Origin: Clostridium ljungdahlii
GTDB taxonomy: Bacteria; Bacillota; Clostridia; Clostridiales; Clostridiaceae
Length of the DNA: 64,000 bases
NCBI RefSeq assembly: GCF_001636845.1
Contig: NZ_LITT01000006.1
Location: forward strand, 1-64,000
Direction: 5' to 3'
Positions within the stretch are counted from its first letter, which is position 1. Every line of letters begins with the position of its first letter. The translations under genes and the position numbers were made by a program. Of this stretch, positions 34,152-43,009 are shown in pieces. The notes under the pieces are model-generated. The model was not told where the DNA came from, searched no databases, and saw only the letters and a program-made list of their open reading frames with translations.

Positions 34152-36278
34152 ATGAATTTATTTCAAACTGTATTCACTGGTTCAAAGCAGGCTTTAGCAG
34201 CTGCTGAAGGCATAGTTAAGCAAGCTGTTGACGAGAAGGGTAGAGACTATAAAGTAGCATTTCCTGATACTGTATATTCACTACCAGTAATTTTTGCAGC
34301 TACAGGAAAAAAGATAACTAATGTAGGAGAATTAGAAGGTGCATTAGATATAGTAAGAAGTTTGATAGTTGAGGAAGAAATGCTTGATAAGCTTTTAAAT
34401 TCAGGACTTGCAACAGCTGTTGCAGCAGAAATTATAGAAGCTGCAAAGTATGTCCTTTCAGATGCTCCTTATGCAGAACCATGTGTAGGATTTATCTCAG
34501 ATCCAATAATTAGATCATTTGGAGTACCACTTGTTACAGGTGATGTCCCAGGTGTAGCAGTTGTACTTGGAGAGTTTCCGGATTCTGAAACTGCAGCAAA
34601 AGTAATAAAGGATTACCAATCAAAAGGATTACTTACTTGTTTGGTAGGCAAAGTAATAGATCAGGCTATAGAAGGCAAAGTTAAGATGGGACTTGACCTG
34701 AGGGTTATTCCACTTGGATATGATGTTACATCCGTAATTCATATTGTAAGTTTTGCTATAAGAGCTGCACTTATATTCGGAGGAATTAAGGGCGGACAGT
34801 TAAATGATATATTGAAATATACAGCAGAAAGAGTACCTGCTTTTGTAAATGCATTTGGACCATTAAGCGAACTTGTAGTTTCAGCAGGTGCAGGAGCTAT
34901 AGCACTTGGATTCCCTGTAATAACTGATCAGGTTGTACCAGAAGTTCCTACATTGTTGTTAACTCAAAAAGATTTTGATAAAGTTGTTAAAACTTCATTA
35001 GAAGCTAGGAATATAAAGATAAAGATAACTGAGATCCCAATTCCAGTTGCTTTTGCAGCAGCATTTGAAGGTGAAAGAATAAGAAAGAATGATATGCTTG
35101 CAGAGTTTGGTGGAAATAAGACTAAAGCTTGGGAATTAGTTATGTGTGCAGAGCAGGGAGAAATTGAAGATCATAAGATAGAAATTATAGGACCAGATAT
35201 AGATACTATAGATAAGGCTCCTGGAAGGATGCCTCTTGGAATGCTTGTTAAAGTAAGTGGAACTAATATGCAGAAGGATTTTGAGCCAGTGCTTGAAAGA
35301 AGACTTCACTATTTCTTGAACTATATAGAAGGAGTAATGCATGTTGGTCAGAGAAATATGACTTGGGTAAGAGTAGGCAAAGAAGCTTATGAAAAAGGAT
35401 TTAGATTAAAACATTTTGGTGAAGTAATATACGCTAAAATGTTAGATGAATTTGGCTCAGTTGTAGATAAATGTGAAGTAACTATAATAACTGATCCAGA
35501 TAAGGCTGAAGAATTAGAAGGCAAATATGCTGTACCAAGATATGCAGAAAGAGATGCAAGACTTGAATCATTAGTTGATGAAAAAGTTGATACTTTTTAC
35601 TCATGTAATTTGTGTCAATCCTTTGCACCTGCACATGTATGTATAGTAACTCCTGAAAGACTTGGACTTTGTGGAGCAGTTTCATGGCTTGATGCTAAAG
35701 CTACACTTGAATTAAATCCAACAGGACCATGTCAGGCAGTTCCAAAAGAAGGTGTGGTTGATGAAAATTTAGGTATTTGGGAAAAAGTAAATGAAACTGT
35801 TTCAAAAATTTCTCAAGGTGCTGTAAAGAGTGTTACATTATACAGTATATTACAAGATCCAATGACTTCCTGTGGATGTTTTGAGTGTATTACAGGTATA
35901 ATGCCAGAAGCAAATGGTGTTGTAATGGTAAACAGAGAATTTGGATCAACAACTCCTCTTGGAATGACATTTGGTGAACTTGCATCTATGACAGGTGGTG
36001 GAGTTCAGACTCCAGGATTTATGGGACATGGAAGACAATTCATAGCTTCAAAGAAGTTTATGAAAGGTGAAGGCGGACTTGGTAGAATAGTTTGGATGCC
36101 AAAAGAATTAAAAGACTTTGTTGCAGAAAAATTAAATAAGACAGCAAAGGAATTATATAATATAGATAATTTTACAGATATGATCTGTGATGAAACTATA
36201 GCTACAGAATCTGAAGATGTAGTAAAATTCTTGGAAGAAAAAGGCCATCCTGCATTAAAGATGGATCCAATAATGTAG
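34152..36278 (+). CDS. acsB: Acetyl-CoA synthase (CO-methylating), catalytic subunit
   Basis: The 708-residue enzyme joins the methyl group, CO and CoA. The A-cluster ligands are visible: C485 and C488 in CNLC, C497 in HVCIV, C507 in LGLCG, and the C574-G-C576 pair (MTSCGCFECI) that holds the distal nickel. The numbering is offset by 21 from the Moorella enzyme (C506, C509, C518, C528, C595, C597), consistent with a shorter N-terminus. Three domains are covered. AGGAGGGG precedes the ATG; an intrinsic terminator follows. Confidence 0.97.
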   Translation: MNLFQTVFTGSKQALAAAEGIVKQAVDEKGRDYKVAFPDTVYSLPVIFAATGKKITNVGELEGALDIVRSLIVEEEMLDKLLNSGLATAVAAEIIEAAKYVLSDAPYAEPCVGFISDPIIRSFGVPLVTGDVPGVAVVLGEFPDSETAAKVIKDYQSKGLLTCLVGKVIDQAIEGKVKMGLDLRVIPLGYDVTSVIHIVSFAIRAALIFGGIKGGQLNDILKYTAERVPAFVNAFGPLSELVVSAGAGAIALGFPVITDQVVPEVPTLLLTQKDFDKVVKTSLEARNIKIKITEIPIPVAFAAAFEGERIRKNDMLAEFGGNKTKAWELVMCAEQGEIEDHKIEIIGPDIDTIDKAPGRMPLGMLVKVSGTNMQKDFEPVLERRLHYFLNYIEGVMHVGQRNMTWVRVGKEAYEKGFRLKHFGEVIYAKMLDEFGSVVDKCEVTIITDPDKAEELEGKYAVPRYAERDARLESLVDEKVDTFYSCNLCQSFAPAHVCIVTPERLGLCGAVSWLDAKATLELNPTGPCQAVPKEGVVDENLGIWEKVNETVSKISQGAVKSVTLYSILQDPMTSCGCFECITGIMPEANGVVMVNREFGSTTPLGMTFGELASMTGGGVQTPGFMGHGRQFIASKKFMKGEGGLGRIVWMPKELKDFVAEKLNKTAKELYNIDNFTDMICDETIATESEDVVKFLEEKGHPALKMDPIM

Positions 36279-36302
36279 TAAAATTTTCTAGATACTTAAA
36301 TG

Positions 36303-36334
36303 ATAGTGACAGGAGCAACTGTCACTATTGTTTT
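36303..36334 (+). terminator. Intrinsic terminator after acsB
   Basis: The perfect stem ATAGTGACAG / CTGTCACTAT with loop GAGCAA is followed by TGTTTTAATT. It is the best-formed terminator inside the carbon-fixation locus and may make gcvH-acsV a separate or reduced transcript. Confidence 0.75.
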
Positions 36335-36433
36335 AATTAATGAATCATTAAGTTGAGAGTGTAAGTCTGAAATTTTATATAAACCGTTTACTCATCCAAT
36401 TATAAAAATTTAATTTATAAAGGAGTGTTATTT

Positions 36434-36808
36434 ATGGATTTTCCAAAAGAATTAAAGTATAGCAAAGAACACACATGGGCAAAGATTGAAGGAGACACAG
36501 CACTTATAGGTATAAGTGATTTTGCACAGGATCAACTTGGAGAGATATTATTTGTAGAAATGCCAGATGTAGGAGATGAAATTACTCAAGGAGTTTCTCT
36601 TGGAGTTGTTGAATCCTCTAAAAAGGCTTCAGATGTAATATCTCCATTATCTGGAGAAGTGCTCGAAATTAACGAAAAACTAGATGATGAACCAGAATAT
36701 ATAAATGAGAATGCTTATGATGCATGGATAGTAAAAATAAAAGTAAAAGACAGTGGTGAAGTTAAAAACTTAGTAGATGCTTCTGAATATGAAGCAGGTT
36801 TGAAATAA
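36434..36808 (+). CDS. gcvH: Glycine cleavage system H protein
   Basis: The product is 124 residues from ATG 36434 (AAGGAG upstream; GTG 36425 is too close to the site). It has the GcvH fold: YSKEHTWAKIEGDTALIGIS and the lipoyl-lysine loop LGVVESSKKASDVISPLSGE, where the first K of KKAS corresponds to the lipoylated Lys. No gcvP or gcvT lies in the window. In acetogens gcvH in this cluster is usual; it may serve as a lipoyl carrier with LpdA. Confidence 0.93.
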   Translation: MDFPKELKYSKEHTWAKIEGDTALIGISDFAQDQLGEILFVEMPDVGDEITQGVSLGVVESSKKASDVISPLSGEVLEINEKLDDEPEYINENAYDAWIVKIKVKDSGEVKNLVDASEYEAGLK

Positions 36809-36845
36809 ACAAAGGTTACTTTTCACAAGGAGGTATTCACAAAAT

Positions 36846-38780
36846 ATGGTAAAAGTTAAATTTACTCCATACAACAAAGAAATAGATGTTTTGGAAGGAG
36901 AAAATCTGCTGGAGATTATCAGAAAAGCAGGTGTATTTATAGACACTCCATGTAATGGAAGTGGGTCCTGTGGAAAATGTAAAGTTAAGGTAACAGCTGG
37001 AAATGTTATATCAGAAGATAGCAGGCACATTACAGAAAAAGAAAAAAAGGAAGGATATGTGCTTGCTTGTCAGTGCAAGGTTAAAGAAGATATAGTAGTA
37101 GAAATACCAGGCACTGCATCCTCTTCAATGCATGGAATGAAAATAGAAGATTTCTCAAGCAAGAGAGAATATGATATATTTGAAAGAGCTAAAAACCAAA
37201 TACTAAAATGTGGTATGGAATTTAAGACTTATGTAAGGAAGGATTATTTAGAGCTAGATCCTCCTAATTTAAATGATAATATATCTGATTTTGAAAGGAT
37301 AAAAAGACATATTAAAAATCATTTAAATTGTAAAAATGTATTTTGTAGATTACCCATATTGAGAAAGATACCTCAGCTTTTGAGAGAGGCAGATTTTAAA
37401 GTAACCATAACTCATATACCTAGAGGAGTAGGTAAAACTACAATTGTTGATATAGAAAAAGGGGATACGACAGATAAGATTTATGGAGTGGCAGTGGATA
37501 TTGGTACTACATCTGTGGCAGCGTGCTTGGTGGATTTATACAATGGCCAATTAATTGCAAAAGCTTCATCTGGAAATGCTCAAATAAAGTATGGAGCAGA
37601 TGTTATAAACAGAATAATGTATTCTACTAAAGGTAACGGACTACAGGAATTGAATCACGCAGTAATACAGGAAACTATAAATCCCCTCTTAAATAAGATG
37701 TATATGGATTCAGGAATAAGAAAGGAACAAGTGGTATCCTTTGTTACGGCTGGTAATACAACTATGTCTCATCTTTTTTTAGGGTTGTATTCAAATTTTT
37801 TAAGAATGGAGCCATATATACCTGCTTTTGTTAAGACTCCTTTTATAAAAGCTTCTGAACTAAATATAGAAGTTAACCCTGAAACATTTATATATTTGAT
37901 TCCTTGTGTAGCAAGTTATGTAGGGGGAGATATAACTGCAGGTGTATTGTCTTCGGGAATGTGGAATACTGAAGATAATATACTATTTATAGATTTAGGA
38001 ACAAATGGTGAGATTGTATTTGGAAATAAAGAATATCTGATGACCTGTGCTTGTTCTGCAGGACCTGCCTTTGAAGGTGGAGAAATAAGTTGTGGAATGA
38101 GGGCATCAGGAGGTGCCATAGAAAAGGTTAAAATAGGTAGTGACTATGAACCTATAATTAGCGTTATTGGCGATGAAAAGCCTCTTGGAATATGTGGATC
38201 AGGTATTATAGATTTAATATGTTCAATGATGTTTGCAGGAATTATCGATAGAAAGGGCAAAATAGTAAAAAATTTAAAAACTAATAGAGTTAGATTTGAT
38301 GAAAACGGAATTGGGGAATATATTTTAGTTTTTAAAGAGCAATATGATTTGGATAGAGATGTAAGTATAACAGATGTGGATATAGACAATTTTATCAGGG
38401 CAAAAGCAGCAATTTATTCTGGAATTACTACACTTTTAAATAACCTGGGGATGGATTTTACAATGATAGATAAAATCTATATAGCAGGAGGCATAGGAAA
38501 TAGTTTAAATATAGGGAATGCTGTAAAGATAGGAATGCTGCCTGATATAGATCAGGATAAAATAAATTATATAGGTAATAGTTCTCTTATGGGATGCTAT
38601 TTGACACTGATGAGTGAGGACGCAAGGCACAAATTGGAGGAAATAGCAAATCATATGACCTATGTAGAGCTTAGCGTAGATCCATTATATATGGATCAGT
38701 TTGTATCAGCTTGCTTCCTGCCGCATACCGATATAGAAAAATTTCCTACTGTTAAGAAGCTTTTAGATAAGTCTCTTTAG
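36846..38780 (+). CDS. acsV: Reductive activator of corrinoid protein (RACo/AcsV, ASKHA ATPase with ferredoxin domain)
   Basis: The 644-residue protein starts with a plant-type [2Fe-2S] domain (IDTPCNGSGSCGKCKVKV, then ACQCKV, four Cys). A linker leads to an ASKHA ATPase region (GVAVDIGTTSVAACLVDL, INPLLNKMY, FIDLGTNGEIVFG, AGGIGNSLNIGNA). It uses ATP and a low-potential electron to return inactive Co(II) of AcsCD to Co(I). A TrbF-like ending HTDIEKFPTVKKLL is common to the family. AAGGAGG is upstream. It is the last core gene of the pathway. Confidence 0.93.
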   Translation: MVKVKFTPYNKEIDVLEGENLLEIIRKAGVFIDTPCNGSGSCGKCKVKVTAGNVISEDSRHITEKEKKEGYVLACQCKVKEDIVVEIPGTASSSMHGMKIEDFSSKREYDIFERAKNQILKCGMEFKTYVRKDYLELDPPNLNDNISDFERIKRHIKNHLNCKNVFCRLPILRKIPQLLREADFKVTITHIPRGVGKTTIVDIEKGDTTDKIYGVAVDIGTTSVAACLVDLYNGQLIAKASSGNAQIKYGADVINRIMYSTKGNGLQELNHAVIQETINPLLNKMYMDSGIRKEQVVSFVTAGNTTMSHLFLGLYSNFLRMEPYIPAFVKTPFIKASELNIEVNPETFIYLIPCVASYVGGDITAGVLSSGMWNTEDNILFIDLGTNGEIVFGNKEYLMTCACSAGPAFEGGEISCGMRASGGAIEKVKIGSDYEPIISVIGDEKPLGICGSGIIDLICSMMFAGIIDRKGKIVKNLKTNRVRFDENGIGEYILVFKEQYDLDRDVSITDVDIDNFIRAKAAIYSGITTLLNNLGMDFTMIDKIYIAGGIGNSLNIGNAVKIGMLPDIDQDKINYIGNSSLMGCYLTLMSEDARHKLEEIANHMTYVELSVDPLYMDQFVSACFLPHTDIEKFPTVKKLLDKSL

Positions 38781-38888
38781 TCATATTGAAATTAATATGC
38801 TGCCATTTTATCGCTATGTTATTTTAATAACATATTAAAAGGAGTATACTTAATTTGAAAGTTAATTTTTAACTTAGGGTAAATATTT

Positions 38889-38932
38889 ATTCTGATATTA
38901 GATTAAGCAAATTATTTATCTGATATCAGAAT
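38889..38932. repeat. Inverted repeat before the CooT-like gene
   Basis: ATTCTGATAT and ATATCAGAAT are separated by 24 bases, about 40 bases before the cooT-like start. It could be an operator for a metal-responsive regulator or part of a leader hairpin. No T-run follows. Confidence 0.45.
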
Positions 38933-38970
38933 TAGCACCCTGCTTATGTGTAAAATTTAAGAGGAGGTAA

Positions 38971-39171
38971 TTGAAAATGTGTGAATCAACAGCTTATTTG
39001 GTAACACCTGAAGGTGAACGTAAAATTATGGATTATGTAGTGGATATAGTTCCAAAAGAAAATGGTAAGTTGTCATTGACAGACATTTTAGGAGAAGAAG
39101 AGATAATAGAAGGAATGTTAAAGGAAGTAAGGCTTTTGGAGCATAAGATTGTAATAGAAAAGGCAATGTAG
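38971..39171 (+). CDS. cooT: CooT-like nickel-binding protein
   Basis: This 66-residue protein has the CooT layout: MCESTAYLV at the start, where Cys2 is the nickel ligand in the characterised Rhodospirillum protein, then short strands (IVPKENGKLSLTDILGEEEI) and VRLLEHKIVIEKA. The conserved Cys2 is present. CooT dimers bind one nickel ion and sit with CODH genes. GAGGAGG precedes the ATG. A His-rich gene follows after 23 bases, so this is a two-gene nickel unit. Confidence 0.85.
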   Translation: MKMCESTAYLVTPEGERKIMDYVVDIVPKENGKLSLTDILGEEEIIEGMLKEVRLLEHKIVIEKAM

Positions 39172-39194
39172 CTATTGTATAAGGAGGTACTATA

Positions 39195-39539
39195 ATGAAC
39201 AACGAACATGAATGCCATCACCATCATGACGATACACCTCATACTCATGAACATTATCATGATGGTATAGCTCATACTCATACACATGTTCACGATGATG
39301 ATCACCATCATACACATGAAATGTTAGATGGAGATGAAAGTAAGGAAGAAAAAACATTAAAAATACTTTTAGGTCATTGGGTAGAGCATAATAAATCCCA
39401 TGAAGAAGGATTTGCAGAATGGGTAGACAAAGCAAAAAATATGGGAAAAGTAGAAACTTCACAATTTATTGAAAAGGCAATCGGCTTTATGAAACAGGCT
39501 GACAATATGTTGGAAGAAGCAGAAAATCATATGGAATAG
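39195..39539 (+). CDS. Histidine-rich metal-binding protein (CooJ-like or nickel reservoir)
   Basis: The 114-residue protein has a first third almost made of His and Asp/Glu (HECHHHHDDTPHTHEHYHD and AHTHTHVHDDDHHHTHE). It then has a helical C-terminal half (LKILLGHWVEHNKSHEEGFA, QFIEKAIGFMKQADNMLEEA). Such His runs bind Ni or Zn, like those of CooJ, HypB or SlyD, but in CooJ the His stretch is at the C-terminus. The C-terminal half resembles a small helical domain seen beside CooT-like genes. It probably stores or hands over nickel for CODH/ACS. AAGGAGG is upstream. Confidence 0.75.
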   Translation: MNNEHECHHHHDDTPHTHEHYHDGIAHTHTHVHDDDHHHTHEMLDGDESKEEKTLKILLGHWVEHNKSHEEGFAEWVDKAKNMGKVETSQFIEKAIGFMKQADNMLEEAENHME

Positions 39540-39556
39540 CTTAGATTAAGTTTGTT

Positions 39557-39600
39557 AAACAACTTCAATTTTATAGAAAGATATAGGATTGAAGTTGTTT
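39557..39600 (+). terminator. Terminator after the His-rich gene
   Basis: AAACAACTTCAAT pairs exactly with ATTGAAGTTGTTT around an 18-base loop. The T's of the second arm end the stem. It likely closes the cooT/His-rich transcript. Confidence 0.6.
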
Positions 39601-39688
39601 AGTCCTATATACCATCTATTAGGAAATTATATAGTTATTAGAAACTTAAAAAAATAATAATGCTATTTGTTTTGGAGGGGTGTAATAG

Positions 39689-40324
39689 ATGTACAAGAAT
39701 GATATAGACAAAAAACCAAAGGATGAAATACCCTATGATCACTATAAAAGCGTATTTAAAAATTTTGAACCTGAAGAAATGGCAAAAAATGCAGGGTGTA
39801 TATATAATGAATCCAGAGGAGAAATAGAAGTAAAGTTGATGGGGAAAAATGTAGTAGTAAAATATCCTTCCGGTGAGGTTCTTAATGAGGATGGTTCTGA
39901 AATAGAAAAATATCCTCCTAAGACTTTAATTTTGAGATATCTGATGCAGGGCAAAGGATTAGCACCTTCTGATAAATATATAACCTATAGAGAAGTGGAT
40001 GGCGGAAATGTGTACTATAGTAATTTTTATGGGAGATGTTTATTAAGATTATCTAAAACCTTTGGAAACAATATAAAGAAGTTTAAAGAAGTGTTTGAAA
40101 GTCTAGGAGCTCAAGAAGTAAGCATGGGGGATGCTGCTTATAAATTTAGATTTTTAAACAACATATATGTTATTTTTGCATTATGGGAAGGTGATGAAGA
40201 ATTTGCACCTTCGTCCCAGATATTATTCAATAGTAATGTGCCATTTTATTTTACGGCTGAAGATTTAGCTGTGGTAGGAGACACATCTATAGGAATTATA
40301 ACAAATTTAGCATATAAAAAATAA
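39689..40324 (+). CDS. DUF3786 protein
   Basis: This 211-residue soluble protein begins DEIPYDHYKSVFKNFEPEEM and contains ILRYLMQGKGLAPSDKYITY and FRFLNNIYVIFALWEGDEEF, the parts I associate with DUF3786. That family is found in acetogens, methanogens and other corrinoid users, often next to acs or corrinoid genes. The function is not known. GGAGGGG precedes the ATG. A formate/nitrite-type channel starts 18 bases after it, so the two are likely one operon. Confidence 0.75.
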   Translation: MYKNDIDKKPKDEIPYDHYKSVFKNFEPEEMAKNAGCIYNESRGEIEVKLMGKNVVVKYPSGEVLNEDGSEIEKYPPKTLILRYLMQGKGLAPSDKYITYREVDGGNVYYSNFYGRCLLRLSKTFGNNIKKFKEVFESLGAQEVSMGDAAYKFRFLNNIYVIFALWEGDEEFAPSSQILFNSNVPFYFTAEDLAVVGDTSIGIITNLAYKK

Positions 40325-40341
40325 GAGATGGGGGTCTCGAA

Positions 40342-41184
40342 ATGGAAAATAATATGTTAAAGCCAAATGAAATATGTAATGCTGCTGTAGGAGCGGGGTG
40401 TTCTAAAGCAGCACTAAAGACTTATCAACAGGCTGTACTTGGAATACTCGCGGGGGCGTTTATTGCATGTGGTGGTGTTGTTTCTGCTGTTGCATCTCAT
40501 GGTATAACAAATGTGGGAGTTTCAAAGTTTGTAGGGGGAGCTGTTTTCCCGGTAGGACTTATCTTAGTAGTTATATGTGGAGCAGAGCTTTTTACAGGAA
40601 ATTGTCTTATGGTTGTGCCGCTAGCTGGAAAAGAAATAACTTTTAAGCCTATGATTAAAAACTGGATAGTAGTTTACATATTTAATTTTATAGGATCGGT
40701 TCTTGTAGCCTTTCTAGTATTTGAATCAGGAACTTTTGGGATGAGTAGTGGAAAACTTGGTGGAACGGTTATAAAAGTAGCTTCTACTAAAGCGTCACTT
40801 TCTTTTGGCACTGCTTTCTGTAGTGGAATAATGTGTAATTTTTTAGTATGTCTTGCAGTGTGGGGTGCTTTTGCAGCTAAAGATATAATAAGTAAAATTG
40901 TAATAATATGGTTTCCTATAATGACTTTTGTAACTTGTGGATTCGAGCATAGTGTTGCCAATATGTACTTTTTAACAGCTGGACTTTTTGCAAAATCTAA
41001 TGCTTCATTTGTAGCAGCATCGGGAATTTCACAAGATAAGATAGTATCTGTGGCTGGAATAGTTCATAATTTAATACCTGTAACTTTAGGTAATATAGTT
41101 GGAGGATCATTATTTGTTGGATTAGCATATTTTGTTGTTTATAAATATAAATCTTCTAAACCAAGGGAGAGCGTATATAAATAA
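40342..41184 (+). CDS. Formate/nitrite transporter (FNT) family channel
   Basis: This 280-residue membrane protein of the FocA/NirC family has six predicted helices and the signature AGAFIACGGVV in helix 1, LFTGNCLMVVPLAG, NFIGSVLVAFL, GIMCNFLVCLAVW and the FEHSVANMYF region with the central His. NILGAxIVG-type motif near the end is GNIVGGSLFVGLAY. In an acetogen it could move formate (a substrate of Fhs) or another small anion. A palindrome follows the gene. Confidence 0.88.
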   Translation: MENNMLKPNEICNAAVGAGCSKAALKTYQQAVLGILAGAFIACGGVVSAVASHGITNVGVSKFVGGAVFPVGLILVVICGAELFTGNCLMVVPLAGKEITFKPMIKNWIVVYIFNFIGSVLVAFLVFESGTFGMSSGKLGGTVIKVASTKASLSFGTAFCSGIMCNFLVCLAVWGAFAAKDIISKIVIIWFPIMTFVTCGFEHSVANMYFLTAGLFAKSNASFVAASGISQDKIVSVAGIVHNLIPVTLGNIVGGSLFVGLAYFVVYKYKSSKPRESVYK

Positions 41185-41293
41185 GGTATTTTTATACCCT
41201 CGATTGTTATTTAATTATCATTCTTCATTCTTGAATAGTGTGATCGTATATGTTAAACTTAATTTAATATTAAGAAATATGGTTATGACAAAG

Positions 41294-41352
41294 AAAAAAG
41301 AGAGCCAGAGTTTTAAGACATTTAATTGGTGCCTTAAGGTTGGCTCTTTTTA
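41294..41352 (+). terminator. Terminator or attenuator before the GlpA-like gene
   Basis: AAAAGAGAGCCAGAGTTTTA pairs imperfectly with the downstream TTAAGGTTGGCTCTTTTT, which ends in a T-run. The ribosome binding site of the next gene lies only about 20 bases on, so read-through control is possible. Confidence 0.55.
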
Positions 41353-41383
41353 TTTTTTACTATTACATAAGGAGGAATATTCA

Positions 41384-42838
41384 GTGTTTGATGTTACTAT
41401 TATAGGAGCTGGAGTTGTTGGAAGTGCCATAGCAAGAGAGTTATGCAGATATAAACTTAATATATGTGTGGTAGAAAAAGATTCTGATGTTGGGAATGGT
41501 ACCAGCAAAGCAAATAGTGGTATAGTTCATGCAGGATTTGACGCAGAACCCAATACGTTAAAAAGCAAACTAAATGTGATTGGAAATAGTATGTTTGATA
41601 AGCTTTCTAAAGAATTAGACTTCACATTTAAAAAAGTTGGATCATTAGTGCTTTGCTTTAATAAATCTGAAGTGAAAAATCTGGAGAGATTAAAACAACA
41701 GGGAATTGTAAATGGAGTTCCTGATCTTGAAATAATAGATGGGGATAAAGTAAGAGAAGTAGAACCCAATATATCAAAGAAAGCAGTTGCTGCACTATAT
41801 GCTCCAACAGGAGGAATAATTTGTCCATATGAAATGACCATAGCACTGGCTGAAAATGCAGCTGTAAATGGGGTAAAATTTAAGTTAAATACAAGAGTAA
41901 TATCTTTAAAGAAGAGTAGGGGATTCTATATAATAGAAACCAATAGAGAAAGTATAGAAACGAAACTTATAATAAATGCAGCGGGATTGTTTTCAGATGA
42001 AATTAATAATATGATAAGTGCTGGAAAAATTAAAATAGTTCCAAGAAAAGGGGAATATTGTTTATTTGATAAGGCAGCAGAACATGCGGTTTCAATGACT
42101 GTATTTCAATTACCTACTAAGAATGGAAAAGGAGTTTTAGTTACCCCTACAATAGATGGAAATTTGCTTATAGGGCCTGATGCAGAAGATATAGAAGATA
42201 AAACAGACTTAACTACTACAAGTAGAGGGATAGATTTCGTGCTTTCCAAGGCAGCTTTAAGTGTAAATAAGTTGAAAATGACACAGATTATAACTTCTTT
42301 TTCTGGGCTTAGAGCACATAGTCTAGAAGGAGACTTTATAATTGGAGAAGCAGAGGATGCCGAGAATTTTATAAATGCGGCAGGTATTGAATCACCGGGT
42401 TTAACCAGTTCCCCTGCTATAGCAGAAATGGTTAGAGATATCGTAGTTAGTAAGTTAAAACCGGAAAAGAACGATAAGTTTAACCCTATGAGAAAAGGAA
42501 TACCTAAATTTAGAGAAATGACAAATGAAGAGAGAAAACGTATGATTGCCAGTAACCCAAAGTATGGTAAAATTATATGTAGATGCGAAACTGTTACAGA
42601 AGGAGAAATATTAGATGCCATAAGGAGACCTCTTGGTGCAAGAACATTGGATGCTGTGAAAAGGAGAACTAGGTCAGGCATGGGAAGATGTCAGTCAGGA
42701 TTTTGCTTACCGAGAGTAGTTGAAATTTTGGCAAGAGAATTGAAGATCTCACCACAAGAAGTAACTAAGTTTGGAAATCATTCAAATATATTAGTAGGAA
42801 AAGATAAACAGAATTCTTGGCATCAGATGGAGTTTTGA
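41384..42838 (+). CDS. FAD-dependent dehydrogenase with BFD-like [2Fe-2S] domain (GlpA/LhgO-like)
   Basis: This 484-residue protein has a DAO-type FAD domain: VTIIGAGVVGSAIARELC at the N-terminus, GTSKANSGIVHAGFD, and ESPGLTSSPAIAEMV near residue 345. A BFD-like C-terminal domain with Cys in CRCETVTEGEI and the GRCQSGFC motif follows. GTG 41384 has GGAGG upstream; the longer frame from 41132 overlaps the channel gene and is rejected. With the next two genes it forms a GlpA-like trio that oxidises glycerol-3-phosphate or a hydroxy acid. The last 11-12 codons lie within a structured repeat, so the native C-terminus was probably altered by its insertion. Confidence 0.85.
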   Translation: MFDVTIIGAGVVGSAIARELCRYKLNICVVEKDSDVGNGTSKANSGIVHAGFDAEPNTLKSKLNVIGNSMFDKLSKELDFTFKKVGSLVLCFNKSEVKNLERLKQQGIVNGVPDLEIIDGDKVREVEPNISKKAVAALYAPTGGIICPYEMTIALAENAAVNGVKFKLNTRVISLKKSRGFYIIETNRESIETKLIINAAGLFSDEINNMISAGKIKIVPRKGEYCLFDKAAEHAVSMTVFQLPTKNGKGVLVTPTIDGNLLIGPDAEDIEDKTDLTTTSRGIDFVLSKAALSVNKLKMTQIITSFSGLRAHSLEGDFIIGEAEDAENFINAAGIESPGLTSSPAIAEMVRDIVVSKLKPEKNDKFNPMRKGIPKFREMTNEERKRMIASNPKYGKIICRCETVTEGEILDAIRRPLGARTLDAVKRRTRSGMGRCQSGFCLPRVVEILARELKISPQEVTKFGNHSNILVGKDKQNSWHQMEF

Positions 42839-42986
42839 CTCCACCTAATGCTTATTGACAGGATTCTTAGTGCTTCAGCACTTAGAAGGCGTTATCCTTT
42901 AGGGGAAATCGTTATCCAGGGACGTAGCTGCTCGCAACGTACACTTGGAGAAGTGTGAGTATTAGAGCAGGTAGTCATCGGATAAA
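42803..42986 (+). mobile_element. Structured repeat copy A
   Basis: The element begins GATAAACAGAATTCTTGG, then a hairpin (CATCAGATGGAG...CTCCACCTAATG), a second hairpin (AGTGC TTCA GCACT), and a closing domain GTTATCC...GGATAA holding GCTGCTC/GAGCAGG pairs. It overlaps the end of the upstream gene and ends about 15 bases before the ribosome binding site of the next. Three other copies share the layout (44751, 45651, 47820). Confidence 0.75.
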
Positions 42987-43009
42987 TTAGAATGATTTGG
43001 AGGTAAAAT

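Noticed and set aside
39190-39462. Minus-strand reading frame opposite the His-rich gene
   Set aside because: It is an artefact of the CAT/CAC-rich codons on the other strand; there is no ribosome binding site and the plus-strand gene is well supported.
41132-41383. N-terminal extension of the GlpA-like protein
   Set aside because: It overlaps the FNT channel gene and a terminator-like hairpin, and its sequence is unlike the family. GTG 41384 with GGAGG explains the start.
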